DNA from: Streptomyces sp. DSM 110735 | Lineage (GTDB): Bacteria; Actinomycetota; Actinomycetes; Streptomycetales; Streptomycetaceae | Direction of reading: 5' to 3' | Length of the DNA: 64,000 nt | Assembly: GCF_016482685.1 (NCBI RefSeq) | Contig: NZ_JACYHF010000030.1 | Span: forward strand, 1 to 64,000 | Part shown: one piece after another, positions 1-10,695 of the stretch | Layout: each line of letters begins with the position of its first letter | Position numbering within the stretch: the first letter of the stretch is position 1 | The notes under the pieces: generated by a model | What the model saw: the letters and a program-made list of their open reading frames with translations, nothing else | Told to the model about the DNA's origin: nothing | Database searches by the model: none | Translations under genes and position numbers: made by a program

Positions 1-840
1 CCCGCCCGTCGAGACGACCCGGCCGTACCGGAGATCCCGCGGCCCTGAGCCGTCACCACCCACCCACCACGACGACCAGGTGCCGCCGAACACCCCGCGC
101 CCCTGATCAATCGCCTCCCCACCCACCAAGACAACCCGGCGCCGCCAGACACCCCACCACGGCGAGCAGTCACCACCCCTCCCACCGGGACAGCCAGGCA
201 GCGCCGAACGCCCCGCGCCCTTGAGCAATCGCCGCCCGCCCACCGAGACGACCCGACGGCAGCGGACGCCCCACGGCCCTGAGCCGTCGCCTCCCCCGCC
301 CACCAAGGCGACCCGGGGTCACCGAACACCCCGCAACCTCGACCAGTCACCGCCCCGCCCGTCGAGACGACCCGGGGTCACCAGACATCTCGCCGCCGCG
401 AGGTCACCACCCGACCCACCGAGACGACGGGCGCCGCCGAACACCCTCCAGCCTTGAGCCGCCACCTCCGCGCCCACCGAGGCACCCCGGCGGTACCGGA
501 CGCCCCATGGAGCAGTCACCACCTCGCCCACCAAGACGACCCGGGGTCACCGAACACCCCCCGCCCTTGAGCAATCACCCGCCTGCCCAACCGAGACAGC
601 CCGGCGGCAGCGGACGCCCCCGGGCCCTGAGCAGCCGCCTCCCCGCTCACCAAGACGACCAGACGCCACCGAACACCCCGCAACCTCGACCAGTCACCGC
701 CCCGCCCGTCGAGACGACCAGGGGTCACCGAACACCCCGCACCCCCGATCAATCGCCTCCCACCCACCAAGACGACCCGGCGCCGCCAGACACCCCACCA
801 CCGCGAGCGCCACCTCCCCGCCCTCACGGAGGCGACCGGC
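1..840. repeat. Degenerate tandem repeat array, about 15 copies of a 57-60 bp unit
   Basis: A core close to CACCAAGACGACCCGG recurs with the GACGACC-like word near 13, 71, 130, 190, 247, 307, 366, 423, 481, 535, 595, 654, 713, 771 and 831. Spacing is 54-60 bases. Between cores lie variants of GCCGAACACCCCGC and TTGAGCAATCGCC. Copies differ by substitutions and 1-5 base indels. The period is not a constant multiple of three, so the proline/arginine-rich reading frames here change register and are not credible genes. The array begins at or before base 1 and lies just past the 3' end of pkaB. Function unknown. No transposase or CRISPR-like spacer pattern is visible. Confidence 0.85.
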
Positions 841-931
841 ACTGTGAGGCGCCCTATGCCTTGGTGCCTCGCCTTGGTGCCAAGCGAGGCGGGTGGGTGG
901 GTGGGCAAAGCGGGGGCGGACCCCAGGGGGG

Positions 932-2149
932 TCAGGGGGTTGATGTTGTCTCGGTGTTCTGGGGTGGCGTGTCGTCGGTGGAGGTGGACCAGATTCCGTA
1001 GCCGAGGGCGGCGACCAGGAGGGTGCCCGCGATTGTCAGGGTGAGTTTGCGGCGGCGGGCAGCCGCTCGGTGGCGGGCGGAGCCGGGGCGGGGGGAGCCG
1101 GAGGGGCGCGGGGCGCGAGCGGTTCCGTGGGCGCCGCCGGCGAGTTCGTCGGGGGCGGGGACGCGCATGGAGGTGTGGGTGTCGCGGTTGGAGTCGGGTC
1201 GAGAGCCGGGGACGAGGGAGACCGCGCCTCGGCGACGGACCGGGGAGGCGGCGGTGGGGAGCGGTTCCTCAGGGACCCCCTCCGCCTCCTCCGACTCCGG
1301 CTCGTCCACCTCCAGCGGGGGCAGCCCCGCCAGGGAGGGGAGCTGTTCGCGCAGGCGGGTGGCCAGTTCGGAGGCGCGGAGGCGGGACGCCGGGCCCTTG
1401 GCGAGGCACTGGACGATCAGTTGCCACAGTTCCTCGGGGATGCCGGGGAGCGGGACGACCGTCTCGGTGACATGGCGCCGCAGGACCGCACCGGGGTGTC
1501 CGCCACCGAAAGGAGTGAAACCCGCGAGGAGTTCGTAGAGCACGGTCGCCAGGGCGTAGATGTCGACGGCGGCGCGGGGCGGCAGCCCCTCGACGATCTC
1601 GGGTGCCAGATAGTCCGGCGTGCCGATGATCTTCGTGGCGCGGGTCCGCTTCGGGGTGTCGATGAGCTTGGCCACGCCGAAGTCGGTGAGCAGCGCGGGA
1701 TGGGCGCCACCGGGTCCGAGGGGACCGCGCATGTCGAGGAGGATGTTCTCGGGCTTGACGTCGCGGTGGACGACACCCGCCGCGTGCGCGGCCGCGAGCC
1801 CGTCCGCCACGTCGGCGACGATCGCCACGGCCGCCTCGGGCGACAGGCGCCGTTCGCGCTCCAGACGGGTGCGCAGGTCCGTACCCCGGACGAGGTCCAT
1901 GACCAGGGCGAGGTCGTTGCCGTCGACCACCAGGTCGCGCACGGTGACGATGTGCGGATGCTCAAGCCCGAGCAGTGCCGTGCGCTCCTGGACGAAGCGT
2001 CCGACCAGCTCCTGGTCCGACGCGAGGTCCTCGCGCAGCAACTTGATCGCGACGGGACCGTCCGGTCCCTCGCCCAGCCACACCGTCCCGGCGCTGCCCC
2101 GCCCCAGGATCTGGTTCGCGGTGTACCGGCTGCCGATCTTCCGTGCCAA
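932..2149 (-). CDS. pkaB: Membrane-anchored Ser/Thr protein kinase, PkaB-like
   Basis: Hanks-type kinase of about 405 aa. The domain fills residues 10-270: glycine loop GRGSAG (16-21), VAIK lysine (36), HRDVKPEN with catalytic Asp130, DFG (156-158) and an APE segment. A charged proline/arginine-rich linker is followed by one membrane helix near residues 377-394 and a short Thr-rich extracellular tail with no PASTA repeats. I prefer a TTG start at 2149: AGGAG sits five bases upstream and the protein then begins ARKIGSRYT, as I recall for relatives. An in-frame ATG at 2188 would add 13 residues and give 418 aa, close to the 417 aa I recall for S. coelicolor PkaB. It lies downstream of pkaA on the same strand after a 213-base gap. 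The name rests on domain structure and neighbourhood. Confidence 0.9.
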   Translation of the reverse strand: MARKIGSRYTANQILGRGSAGTVWLGEGPDGPVAIKLLREDLASDQELVGRFVQERTALLGLEHPHIVTVRDLVVDGNDLALVMDLVRGTDLRTRLERERRLSPEAAVAIVADVADGLAAAHAAGVVHRDVKPENILLDMRGPLGPGGAHPALLTDFGVAKLIDTPKRTRATKIIGTPDYLAPEIVEGLPPRAAVDIYALATVLYELLAGFTPFGGGHPGAVLRRHVTETVVPLPGIPEELWQLIVQCLAKGPASRLRASELATRLREQLPSLAGLPPLEVDEPESEEAEGVPEEPLPTAASPVRRRGAVSLVPGSRPDSNRDTHTSMRVPAPDELAGGAHGTARAPRPSGSPRPGSARHRAAARRRKLTLTIAGTLLVAALGYGIWSTSTDDTPPQNTETTSTP

Positions 2150-2362
2150 GACTGCTCCTACAGACGCGCGTTGCCGCCGCCGCGGCATACCGGGACGCGG
2201 GGCACGCCGCGGCCCCGCCCCGGGCCCCCGGACGACACACGAGGACTCCAGAGCGACAAAACTACGCGTCCGACGGGCTCACCTTCACCGCGGAGCCGGA
2301 AATCACCCTCTGGATGTCGACAAGTCCCCAGAGTCGAGTGTCCGGAGTCACGTCCGGGCGGC

Positions 2363-4135
<1,773 letters not shown>

Positions 4136-4239
4136 TGTAGTGGGGCCCTCTGGGCAGTACGTGAGCGTTCCCGCCCATGTTCGGGGGAAAGACGCCCACC
4201 TCGGTCCTCCGGTTGCCCGGTCCTGGACGTGACCGATCT

Positions 4240-4307
4240 CAAGTGATCAACGAGGCGTTCCTGGTCAGGCACTTTTGGGGGCAGAGCTGACCAATCAAGA
4301 TCACTTG
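4240..4307. promoter_or_regulatory. Two nested inverted repeats in the divergent pkaA / FHA-FtsK promoter region
   Basis: Outer arms CAAGTGATC (4240-4248) and GATCACTTG (4299-4307) are perfect 9-bp complements. Inside them TGGTCAG (4262-4268) and CTGACCA (4287-4293) are perfect 7-bp complements. The segment is visibly less GC-rich than its surroundings and lies between divergent starts at 4135 and 4425. A shared operator or cruciform is possible. No known regulator motif is assigned. Confidence 0.5.
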
Positions 4308-4424
4308 GCGCCGGAGCGTGGGCGAGTGCCCGGCGACAGGTGCGAGGATGCCTCCAGTACTGGCCGAAGTGCCCGTGCGGGGGTGGGGGCGCCCGCGACG
4401 GGGCAGAAGGGACCGCTGACGGCG

Positions 4425-7400
4425 ATGCAGATCCGGCTGACCGTCGTAGATCCGCTCGGCGCGTCCTCCCGGCGGGGCCGTGCCGCGAGCCGGGACGTGC
4501 TGGTCACGGCGCCCGTGGGCACCGACCTGGGCGCGGTCGCGCCCGCGCTGGCCGTGGCGGTCACCGGCGAGAGCGGCGCGGGCCGGGACGCGGGCGGCGC
4601 CCCGGTGGTGCTGTACGCGGGCGCGGAGCGCCTGGACACCCGCCGCCACACCCTGGGCGAGCCCCCGCTGGTCGACGGCGCCGTGCTCTCCCTGGGCGCC
4701 CCGGCGGCGACCGAGTCCGACCCCGAGCCGGACGGCGCGCCGACCCAGTTGCACGTGGTCGCGGGACCGGACGCGGGCGGGGTCCATCTGCTGCACGGCG
4801 GCCGGATAACGGTCGGCCGCTCCGCCGACGCCGATGTGCCCCTGGACGACCCGGACGTCTCCCGGCTGCACTGCGCGGTCACCGTCGCCGCCGACGGCCG
4901 GGTCTCGGTGACCGACCTCGGCTCCACCAACGGCACCACCCTGGACGGCACCCGGGTCACCGACCGTCCCCTGCGCTTCCCCGAGGGCGCCTTCCTGCGC
5001 CTGGGCGAGTCCGCGCTGCGCCTGACCCCGTCCGCGAGCACCGCCGCCCGGATACCGACGGTGCCGGACGGCGAGGGCTGCGTGCGCGTGCCGCTGGGCG
5101 CCGCGCGGGGGTCGAGCATCCCGGGCACGGGGTACGACGGCACGAACGCGCCCGCGTACGACGGCGCGGACACCGGCTACGGCACGGGCGGCGCCCCCCT
5201 CGCGGATGCCGCGCAGGACGCGCCCCACGGCCGCACCGAGCACGCCTACGGCGTCGCGCACCCGGTCGAACGGGAGCACCACCGCCCCGGACCGACCGTC
5301 CCGGAGCAGGCGGGCGCCCCGCGCATCGAGAGCCGCGACGAGGACCACCGCACCCACTACGCCACCGGCCCGCACGCCCCGGCGGCGTCCGGCACCCACG
5401 CCGGGCAGCACGGCGTCACGGAGCGGGCGGCGGACGAGGGACCGTACGACGCGCCGTACGACGACCCCTACGACGACGGTCCCACCCGCAAGAACACCCC
5501 GCTGCGCGGCACCGATCTGCCCCCGTCCGCCCGCCGCCGGGGCGGTATCGGCGCCTGGGCGCGCAAGCTGACCGGCGCACGCCCCGAGGAACAGCGGGCG
5601 GAGGAGGACGTGCGCGCCGTCCCCGACACGCTGGTCCAGGACACCCGGCGCCCCGAGACCTGGCCCGACCCCGCCGCGCTGCTGCTGACCGCGCTGGGTC
5701 CCGGACCCCGGCTGTGGGAGCGCGGTCCCGGGCACCCGGAGGCGCTGACCGTGCGGCTCGGCACGACCGACCGCCCCGCGCCGGACGGTGCCGGACGACT
5801 GCCCGCCGTACCGGTGACCGCCGCGCTGCGCGAGGCGGGCGCGCTGGGTCTCGCCGGACCGCGCCCCCGGCTCGCGGGACTCGCGCGCGCCGTGCTGGCG
5901 CAGCTCGCGGCGCTGCACTCGCCCGAGCTGCTGGAGATCGTGCTGATCAGCGCGGACCGCTCGCGCCCGCTGGAGGAGCGGCTCGCGGAGTGGGCGTGGC
6001 TGGGCTGGCTGCCGCACGTGCGTCCCGGTCATGGTCAGGACTGCCGGCTGCTGCTGGCGTACGACCGCGAGCAGGCGGCGGCGCGTACCGAGGAGCTGCT
6101 GCGCCGGGTGGAGGACCCGGCGGCGCCCGGACCCGTCGCGCACCCCGGTCCGTACACGGTGGTCGTGGTGGACGGCGACCCCGGCGGGGCGTCCCTGCGC
6201 GAGGCGGTGGCGCGGCTGGCCGTGACCGGTCCGCGCGCCGGGATCCATGTGGTGTGCCTGGCGGAGACGGCGGCGTGTTCGCCCGCCTCGCCGGTGGCGG
6301 GGACGTACGACGACGCGTGCGCGACGACGCCGACCTTCCGGCACTGCGGCGCGGTGGCGCTGCTCAGCGGGGACGTGGCGAGCGCGCTCAGGCTGATGCG
6401 GGTGGCGCCGGGCGGTCCGGTGGCGCCGGGCGCGGTGGCTGCCGTGGACGCGGTGTCGGCGGCGTGGGCGGAGCGGTTCGCGCGGGCGCTGGCGCCGCTG
6501 CGTCCGCAGGGTCCGGTGGGCGGTCCGCAGGCGCCGGTGGCCGTGCCGCTGCCCCGCTCCGCCCGGCTGCTGGACGAGCTGGGTCTGGCCCGCGCGACTC
6601 CCGCCTCGCTGATGGCGCGCTGGGCGGACGCGGCGGACGACACCGAGTCGCTGGGCGGGCGGGCGCGCGCGGTGCTCGGTGCCGGTCCGCACGGTCCGGT
6701 GACCGCCGACCTGGTGAGCGAGGGACCGCATCTGCTGATCGAGGGACCGCCCGGCAGCGGTCGTACCGAGCTGCTGCGGGCCGTGGTGGCGTCGCTGGCC
6801 GCCGCCGAACGCCCCGACCGGCTCGGGCTTGTGCTGATCGACGGGCGGGACGGCGTGGGCACCGGGGCGGGGCTCGGCGACGGGCTGCGGGTGTGCACCG
6901 ACATCCCGCATGTGACGACCCATCTGCTGGCCAACGACCCCGTGCGGATGCGGGAGTTCGCGCAGTCGCTGAGCGCGGAGCTGAAGCGGCGCGCCGAGCT
7001 GGTGGGGACGGCGGACTTCGCGCACTGGCACGCGGGGCGCGCGGTGTCGGACCGGATGGTCGCGCAGCGCGCCCACGGCGGGCGCACCGGTGACCTGGAG
7101 TCGCCGCCGAGCACCACGCTGCGGCTGCGACCCGGCGCGGCGGCGCGGCAGCGGACCGAGGCGGCGCCCGCGCTGCCCCGGCTCGTGGTGGTCGTGGACG
7201 ACCTGGACGCGCTGGTCTCCCCCGCGCTCGGCTCGCCGGGGCGCCCCGCCGCCGGTTCGGTGCTGCGCGCCCTGGAGGCGGTCGCCCGTGACGGCGAGCG
7301 GCTCGGCGTGCACCTGGTGGCGGCGACCGGCACCGACGGGCGTACGGCGCAGACGGAGCCGGTCCGCAGGGCTGCCCTGCGGGCGGTCCTCGACGCGCCG

Positions 7401-7697
7401 CCCTCCGAGCGCGGCGGGGACACCGGCGGGGAACCGGCGCCGGGGCGCGGCAGGCTGGCGTACCGGGACGGACGCGCGACCGGTTTCCAGGGCGGCCGGG
7501 TGACGGGACGCATCCCGCGCACCGCGACCCAGCGGCCGACCGTGCTGCCGCTGGAGTGGCAACGGATGGGCGATCCGCCCGCCCGCCGCCCGGTGCGCGA
7601 GCTGGGCAACGGTCCGACCGACCTCGCGCTCCTGGCGAGCGCGGTGGAGCGGGCGGCGCGGCAGGTCTCGGCGGAACAGGTGCCCTCGCTCCTCTAG
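4425..7697 (+). CDS. FHA-domain FtsK/SpoIIIE-type ATPase (EccC/EssC-like)
   Basis: About 1090 aa from ATG 4425 (AAGGGA upstream); the protein begins MQIRLTVVDPLG. Reading upstream of this Met gives non-conserved sequence. Near residues 105-200 there is an FHA phosphopeptide-binding domain with GRSADADV, SRLHC and LGSTNGT. A 200-residue disordered Gly/His/Asp-rich linker and a basic patch follow. The C-terminal half carries one FtsK/SpoIIIE ATPase module with Walker A GPPGSGRTE (near 775) and Walker-B-like LVVVVDDLD (near 922). An FHA plus FtsK layout recalls type VII secretion motor EssC/EccC, but no other ESX gene is here and only one P-loop is obvious. No transmembrane segment is evident. 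The adjacent kinases suggest phospho-dependent control. The substrate is unknown. Confidence 0.8.
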   Translation: MQIRLTVVDPLGASSRRGRAASRDVLVTAPVGTDLGAVAPALAVAVTGESGAGRDAGGAPVVLYAGAERLDTRRHTLGEPPLVDGAVLSLGAPAATESDPEPDGAPTQLHVVAGPDAGGVHLLHGGRITVGRSADADVPLDDPDVSRLHCAVTVAADGRVSVTDLGSTNGTTLDGTRVTDRPLRFPEGAFLRLGESALRLTPSASTAARIPTVPDGEGCVRVPLGAARGSSIPGTGYDGTNAPAYDGADTGYGTGGAPLADAAQDAPHGRTEHAYGVAHPVEREHHRPGPTVPEQAGAPRIESRDEDHRTHYATGPHAPAASGTHAGQHGVTERAADEGPYDAPYDDPYDDGPTRKNTPLRGTDLPPSARRRGGIGAWARKLTGARPEEQRAEEDVRAVPDTLVQDTRRPETWPDPAALLLTALGPGPRLWERGPGHPEALTVRLGTTDRPAPDGAGRLPAVPVTAALREAGALGLAGPRPRLAGLARAVLAQLAALHSPELLEIVLISADRSRPLEERLAEWAWLGWLPHVRPGHGQDCRLLLAYDREQAAARTEELLRRVEDPAAPGPVAHPGPYTVVVVDGDPGGASLREAVARLAVTGPRAGIHVVCLAETAACSPASPVAGTYDDACATTPTFRHCGAVALLSGDVASALRLMRVAPGGPVAPGAVAAVDAVSAAWAERFARALAPLRPQGPVGGPQAPVAVPLPRSARLLDELGLARATPASLMARWADAADDTESLGGRARAVLGAGPHGPVTADLVSEGPHLLIEGPPGSGRTELLRAVVASLAAAERPDRLGLVLIDGRDGVGTGAGLGDGLRVCTDIPHVTTHLLANDPVRMREFAQSLSAELKRRAELVGTADFAHWHAGRAVSDRMVAQRAHGGRTGDLESPPSTTLRLRPGAAARQRTEAAPALPRLVVVVDDLDALVSPALGSPGRPAAGSVLRALEAVARDGERLGVHLVAATGTDGRTAQTEPVRRAALRAVLDAPPSERGGDTGGEPAPGRGRLAYRDGRATGFQGGRVTGRIPRTATQRPTVLPLEWQRMGDPPARRPVRELGNGPTDLALLASAVERAARQVSAEQVPSLL

Positions 7698-7788
7698 CCC
7701 GCCCCGACTGGTCCGGTCCCGTGGTCCGCCCCCACTGGTGTGCCCTCGCGCGCATACCTCCACCGTCACGAGCCGGTCACGATGCGCG

Positions 7789-7869
7789 GCCGTACGGCGC
7801 ACGCGCTCTTGCCGCTGCCGTACGGCCCGGCGTACACCGGAGCCCACGGGACCGTGTGCACGCGTGCAC
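7789..7869. promoter_or_regulatory. Palindrome cluster upstream of sugar ABC operon
   Basis: GCCGTACGGC occurs twice as perfect 10-bp palindromes (7789-7798 and 7817-7826). A third perfect 14-bp palindrome, GTGCACGCGTGCAC (7856-7869), lies about 50 bases before the lipoprotein start. CG-centred palindromes are typical operators of LacI-family sugar repressors in actinomycetes. No regulator gene lies next to this operon, so the cognate factor is unknown. Confidence 0.45.
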
Positions 7870-7920
7870 CGCGCGCGACGGCGGTCCGGCGTTCAACGGA
7901 GAACGACGAACGGGGAAGTG

Positions 7921-9321
7921 ATGCGCCGCACGAGCGACACCAGCCGGACGAACCGGACCACGAACCGGGCCGCGAAGAGGATTCCCGCCGCGCTCGCCGC
8001 GCTGCTCGCGGGAGCCCTGGCGCTCACCGCCTGCTCCGGCGACGGCGGTGACAAGGACAAGGGGGAGAAGAGCGGCGGGTCCACCGGCTCCACCGTGACC
8101 CTGCCGAAGCTGGACGGCGCGCACCTGGAGGTCGCCGCCGTCTGGACCGGCACCGAGCAGAAGAACTTCAAGAAGGTCCTCGCGGAGTTCGAGAAGCGCA
8201 CGGGCGCGAAGGTGACGTTCGTGCCCGCGCAGGACCCGATCATCAACTTCCTCGGCTCGAAGATCGCGGGCGGTCAGCCCCCGGACGTGGCGCTGCTGCC
8301 GCAGCCGGGCGCGATCAGGCAGGCGGTGGAGAAGAAGTGGGCCAAGCCGCTCGGTCCCGAGGCGCTGAAGGAGCTGTCGAAGAACTACTCCCAGGGCTGG
8401 CAGGACATCGGCAAGGTCGACGGCAAGAGCTACGGCGTCTACTACAAGGCAGCCAACAAGTCGCTGATCTGGTACAACGCGGCGGTCTTCGACAACGCGG
8501 GCGCGAAGGTCCCGAAGACCTGGCCGGAGCTGCTGACCAGCGCGCGGGCGGTCTACGACTCCGGGGTGACCCCGTTCTCGGTGGGCGGCGCGGACGGCTG
8601 GACGCTGACGGACTGGTTCGAGAACGTCTATCTCTCCCAGTCGGGTCCGGAGAAGTACGACCAGCTCGCCCAGCACAAGATCAAGTGGACCGACCCCTCG
8701 GTGAAGAAGGCGCTCACCACGCTCGCCGAGGTCTGGGGCAAGAAGGACTACGTGGCGGGCGGCGCGGACGGCGCGCTCCAGACGGAGTTCCCGGCGTCGG
8801 TGACGCAGACCTTCAGCGGCGGCGACCAGCCGAAGGCCGCGATGGTCTACGAGGGCGACTTCGCGCAGGTCAACATCGGTGAGACCAAGGCGAAGGTGGG
8901 CACGGACGCCAAGGTGTTCCCCTTCCCGGCGGTGGGCTCGACCGCGCCGGTGGTCTCCGGCGGCGACGCGGCGGTGATCCTGAAGGACTCCAAGGCGGCG
9001 CAGGCGCTGGCCACCTTCCTCGCCTCCCCGGACGCGGCGACCATCCAGGCGAAGCTCGGCGGCTATCTCTCCCCGAACAAGAACGTGCCGGACTCGGCAT
9101 ACCCGAACCAGGTGCAGCGCACCATCGCCAAGGCGCTGATCGCGTCCGGGGACGACTTCCGGTTCGACATGTCCGACCAGGCACCGCAGGCGTTCGGCGG
9201 CACTCCGGGCAAGGGCGAGTGGAAGGACCTCCAGGACTTCCTGAAGAACCCCAAGGACGTGGCGGGCACCCAGCGGCAACTGGAGAAGGACGCGGCGGCG
9301 GCGTACGGGAACGGGAGCTGA
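7921..9321 (+). CDS. ABC transporter sugar-binding lipoprotein
   Basis: A 466-aa extracellular solute-binding protein. It starts at ATG 7921, preceded by GGGGAAG. Residues 1-37 form a signal peptide with basic N-terminus, Ala/Leu-rich core and lipobox LTAC, giving lipidated Cys38. A Lys/Gly/Ser linker follows, then a family-1 carbohydrate-binding fold (motifs such as GGQPPDVALLPQPG and GSKIAGG). First gene of a three-gene importer operon; the next start is 3 bases past its stop. No ATPase is encoded here, as is usual in Streptomyces where MsiK serves several sugar importers. It most resembles alpha-glucoside-type (AglE-like) binding proteins, but the sugar cannot be read from sequence. Confidence 0.9.
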   Translation: MRRTSDTSRTNRTTNRAAKRIPAALAALLAGALALTACSGDGGDKDKGEKSGGSTGSTVTLPKLDGAHLEVAAVWTGTEQKNFKKVLAEFEKRTGAKVTFVPAQDPIINFLGSKIAGGQPPDVALLPQPGAIRQAVEKKWAKPLGPEALKELSKNYSQGWQDIGKVDGKSYGVYYKAANKSLIWYNAAVFDNAGAKVPKTWPELLTSARAVYDSGVTPFSVGGADGWTLTDWFENVYLSQSGPEKYDQLAQHKIKWTDPSVKKALTTLAEVWGKKDYVAGGADGALQTEFPASVTQTFSGGDQPKAAMVYEGDFAQVNIGETKAKVGTDAKVFPFPAVGSTAPVVSGGDAAVILKDSKAAQALATFLASPDAATIQAKLGGYLSPNKNVPDSAYPNQVQRTIAKALIASGDDFRFDMSDQAPQAFGGTPGKGEWKDLQDFLKNPKDVAGTQRQLEKDAAAAYGNGS

Positions 9322-9324
9322 CCG

Positions 9325-10695
9325 GTGACGACACCGGAAGCGGCGGCGGGAGCCCCGCCGGGCCCGGCCGTGTCCAAGGACAGGAGCAGCGGTCCGCGCA
9401 AGGGGCGCCGGAGCGTCACCGGCACCCGCAGAAGCGTCGCCGCCCTCTTCCTGCTCCCCGCGCTGGTGCTGCTCGGCGCGCTCGTGGTCTACCCCATCGG
9501 GTACTCGCTGGTCCGCAGCTTCTACGACGCCTCCGGCGACCACGCGGCGGGGTTCGACAACTACAAGGCGATCTTCACGGACGACGGCATCCGCACCGCC
9601 CTGAAGAACAACATCATCTGGGTGGTGTTCGCGCCCGCCGTTTCCACCGCGCTCGGTCTGGTCTTCGCGGTGCTGACCGAAAGGGTGCGCTGGGGAACGG
9701 CGTTCAAGCTGGTCGTCTTCATGCCGATGGCGATCTCGATGCTGGCCGCCGGGATCATCTTCCGCCTGGTGTACGACCAGGACCCGGACAAGGGGGTCGC
9801 CAACGCGGTCTGGGTGGGGGTGCACGACACCTTCGCGCAGTCCTCGGCGTTCCCGAAGGCGCACCCGGGGCGCGAGTCGCCGCTGGTCGCGCAGGGCGGC
9901 GGGTTCGTGACGAAGGACCCGGTGCGCGCGGGCACCCCGGTCTCCCTGCCGCTCGTCGGGGTCGCCCCGGACCAACTGCCGGACGACGTCAAGCGAGCCG
10001 TCGCCGCCCGCCCGGAGCCCGGTCGGGTCACCGGCACGACCTGGCAGGACTTCACCCGGGGCAAGGGCGTCGGGAAGCTCGGCGCGCCCGACCCCTCGGA
10101 GGTGGGGTACGCCGGGATGCGGATCGAGGCGGTGAAGGACGGCCGCGTGGTGGCGTCCACCAAGGCGGCAGCCGACGGCACCTTCAGCCTCCCCGCCGCC
10201 GCCGACGGAGCCCAACTAAGGCTTCCAGCAGGCAACTTCAAGGAGGCGTACAACGGCGTCGACTGGCTGGGACCGGCTCTCGTCACCCCGGCGATCATCG
10301 GCTCGTACGTGTGGATGTGGGCGGGCTTCGCGATGGTGCTCATCGCCGCCGGGCTCGCCGGTGTCCCGCGCGAACTCCTCGAAGCCGCCCGGGTGGACGG
10401 GGCGAGCGAGTGGCAGGTGTTCCGCAAGGTCACCGTGCCGCTCCTCGCACCGGTCCTGGCGGTGGTCACGGTCACGCTGATGATCAACGTGCTCAAGGTG
10501 TTCGACCTCGTCTACATCATCGCGCCGGGCTCGTCCCAGGACGACGCGAACGTGCTGGCCCTGGAGCTGTACCGCAAGGGCTTCGCGGAGGGGCAGCCGG
10601 GCATCGCGAGCGCCATCGCGGTGTTCCTGCTGCTCCTGGTGATCCCGGTGATGCTGTTCAACATCCGGCGGCTGCGGCGGGAGGAGCGGCGATGA
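9325..10695 (+). CDS. Sugar ABC transporter permease, MalF/AglF-type with large insert
   Basis: A 456-aa inner-membrane permease starting at GTG 9325, with GGGAG overlapping the end of the preceding gene. The N-terminal cytoplasmic tail is basic. Membrane helices include residues near 35-55, 95-120 and 130-150, and the C-terminal half has the EAA loop (LLEAARVDGASEW) that docks the ATPase. Between the third helix and the later ones is an insert of about 150 residues (roughly 152-310), rich in Pro, Gly and charged residues with few hydrophobic runs, so probably an extracytoplasmic domain. Classical MalF also has a large periplasmic loop, but between other helices. Its stop overlaps the next start as ATGA. 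Membrane half of the importer begun at 7921. Confidence 0.88.
   Translation: MTTPEAAAGAPPGPAVSKDRSSGPRKGRRSVTGTRRSVAALFLLPALVLLGALVVYPIGYSLVRSFYDASGDHAAGFDNYKAIFTDDGIRTALKNNIIWVVFAPAVSTALGLVFAVLTERVRWGTAFKLVVFMPMAISMLAAGIIFRLVYDQDPDKGVANAVWVGVHDTFAQSSAFPKAHPGRESPLVAQGGGFVTKDPVRAGTPVSLPLVGVAPDQLPDDVKRAVAARPEPGRVTGTTWQDFTRGKGVGKLGAPDPSEVGYAGMRIEAVKDGRVVASTKAAADGTFSLPAAADGAQLRLPAGNFKEAYNGVDWLGPALVTPAIIGSYVWMWAGFAMVLIAAGLAGVPRELLEAARVDGASEWQVFRKVTVPLLAPVLAVVTVTLMINVLKVFDLVYIIAPGSSQDDANVLALELYRKGFAEGQPGIASAIAVFLLLLVIPVMLFNIRRLRREERR

Noticed and set aside
1..840. CRISPR array
   Set aside because: Units are degenerate along their whole length. There is no constant repeat with unique spacers of fixed size and no cas genes nearby.
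221..1001. Proline/arginine-rich open frames across the first kilobase
   Set aside because: They follow the 57-60 bp tandem repeats, whose lengths are not multiples of three, so the frame shifts from copy to copy. No ribosome site or family motif.
4425..7697. A complete type VII (ESX) secretion locus
   Set aside because: No WXG100, EccB, EccD, EccE or mycosin gene is nearby; only the FtsK-like motor resembles EccC.
4239..7847. Long minus-strand open frame opposite the FHA-FtsK gene
   Set aside because: Arg/Gly/Val-rich composition without motifs. The plus strand shows FHA and Walker motifs with proper codon bias.
7738..7920. Extended N-terminus of the sugar-binding lipoprotein
   Set aside because: Starting upstream would bury the signal peptide; ATG 7921 with GGGGAAG gives a proper lipoprotein start.
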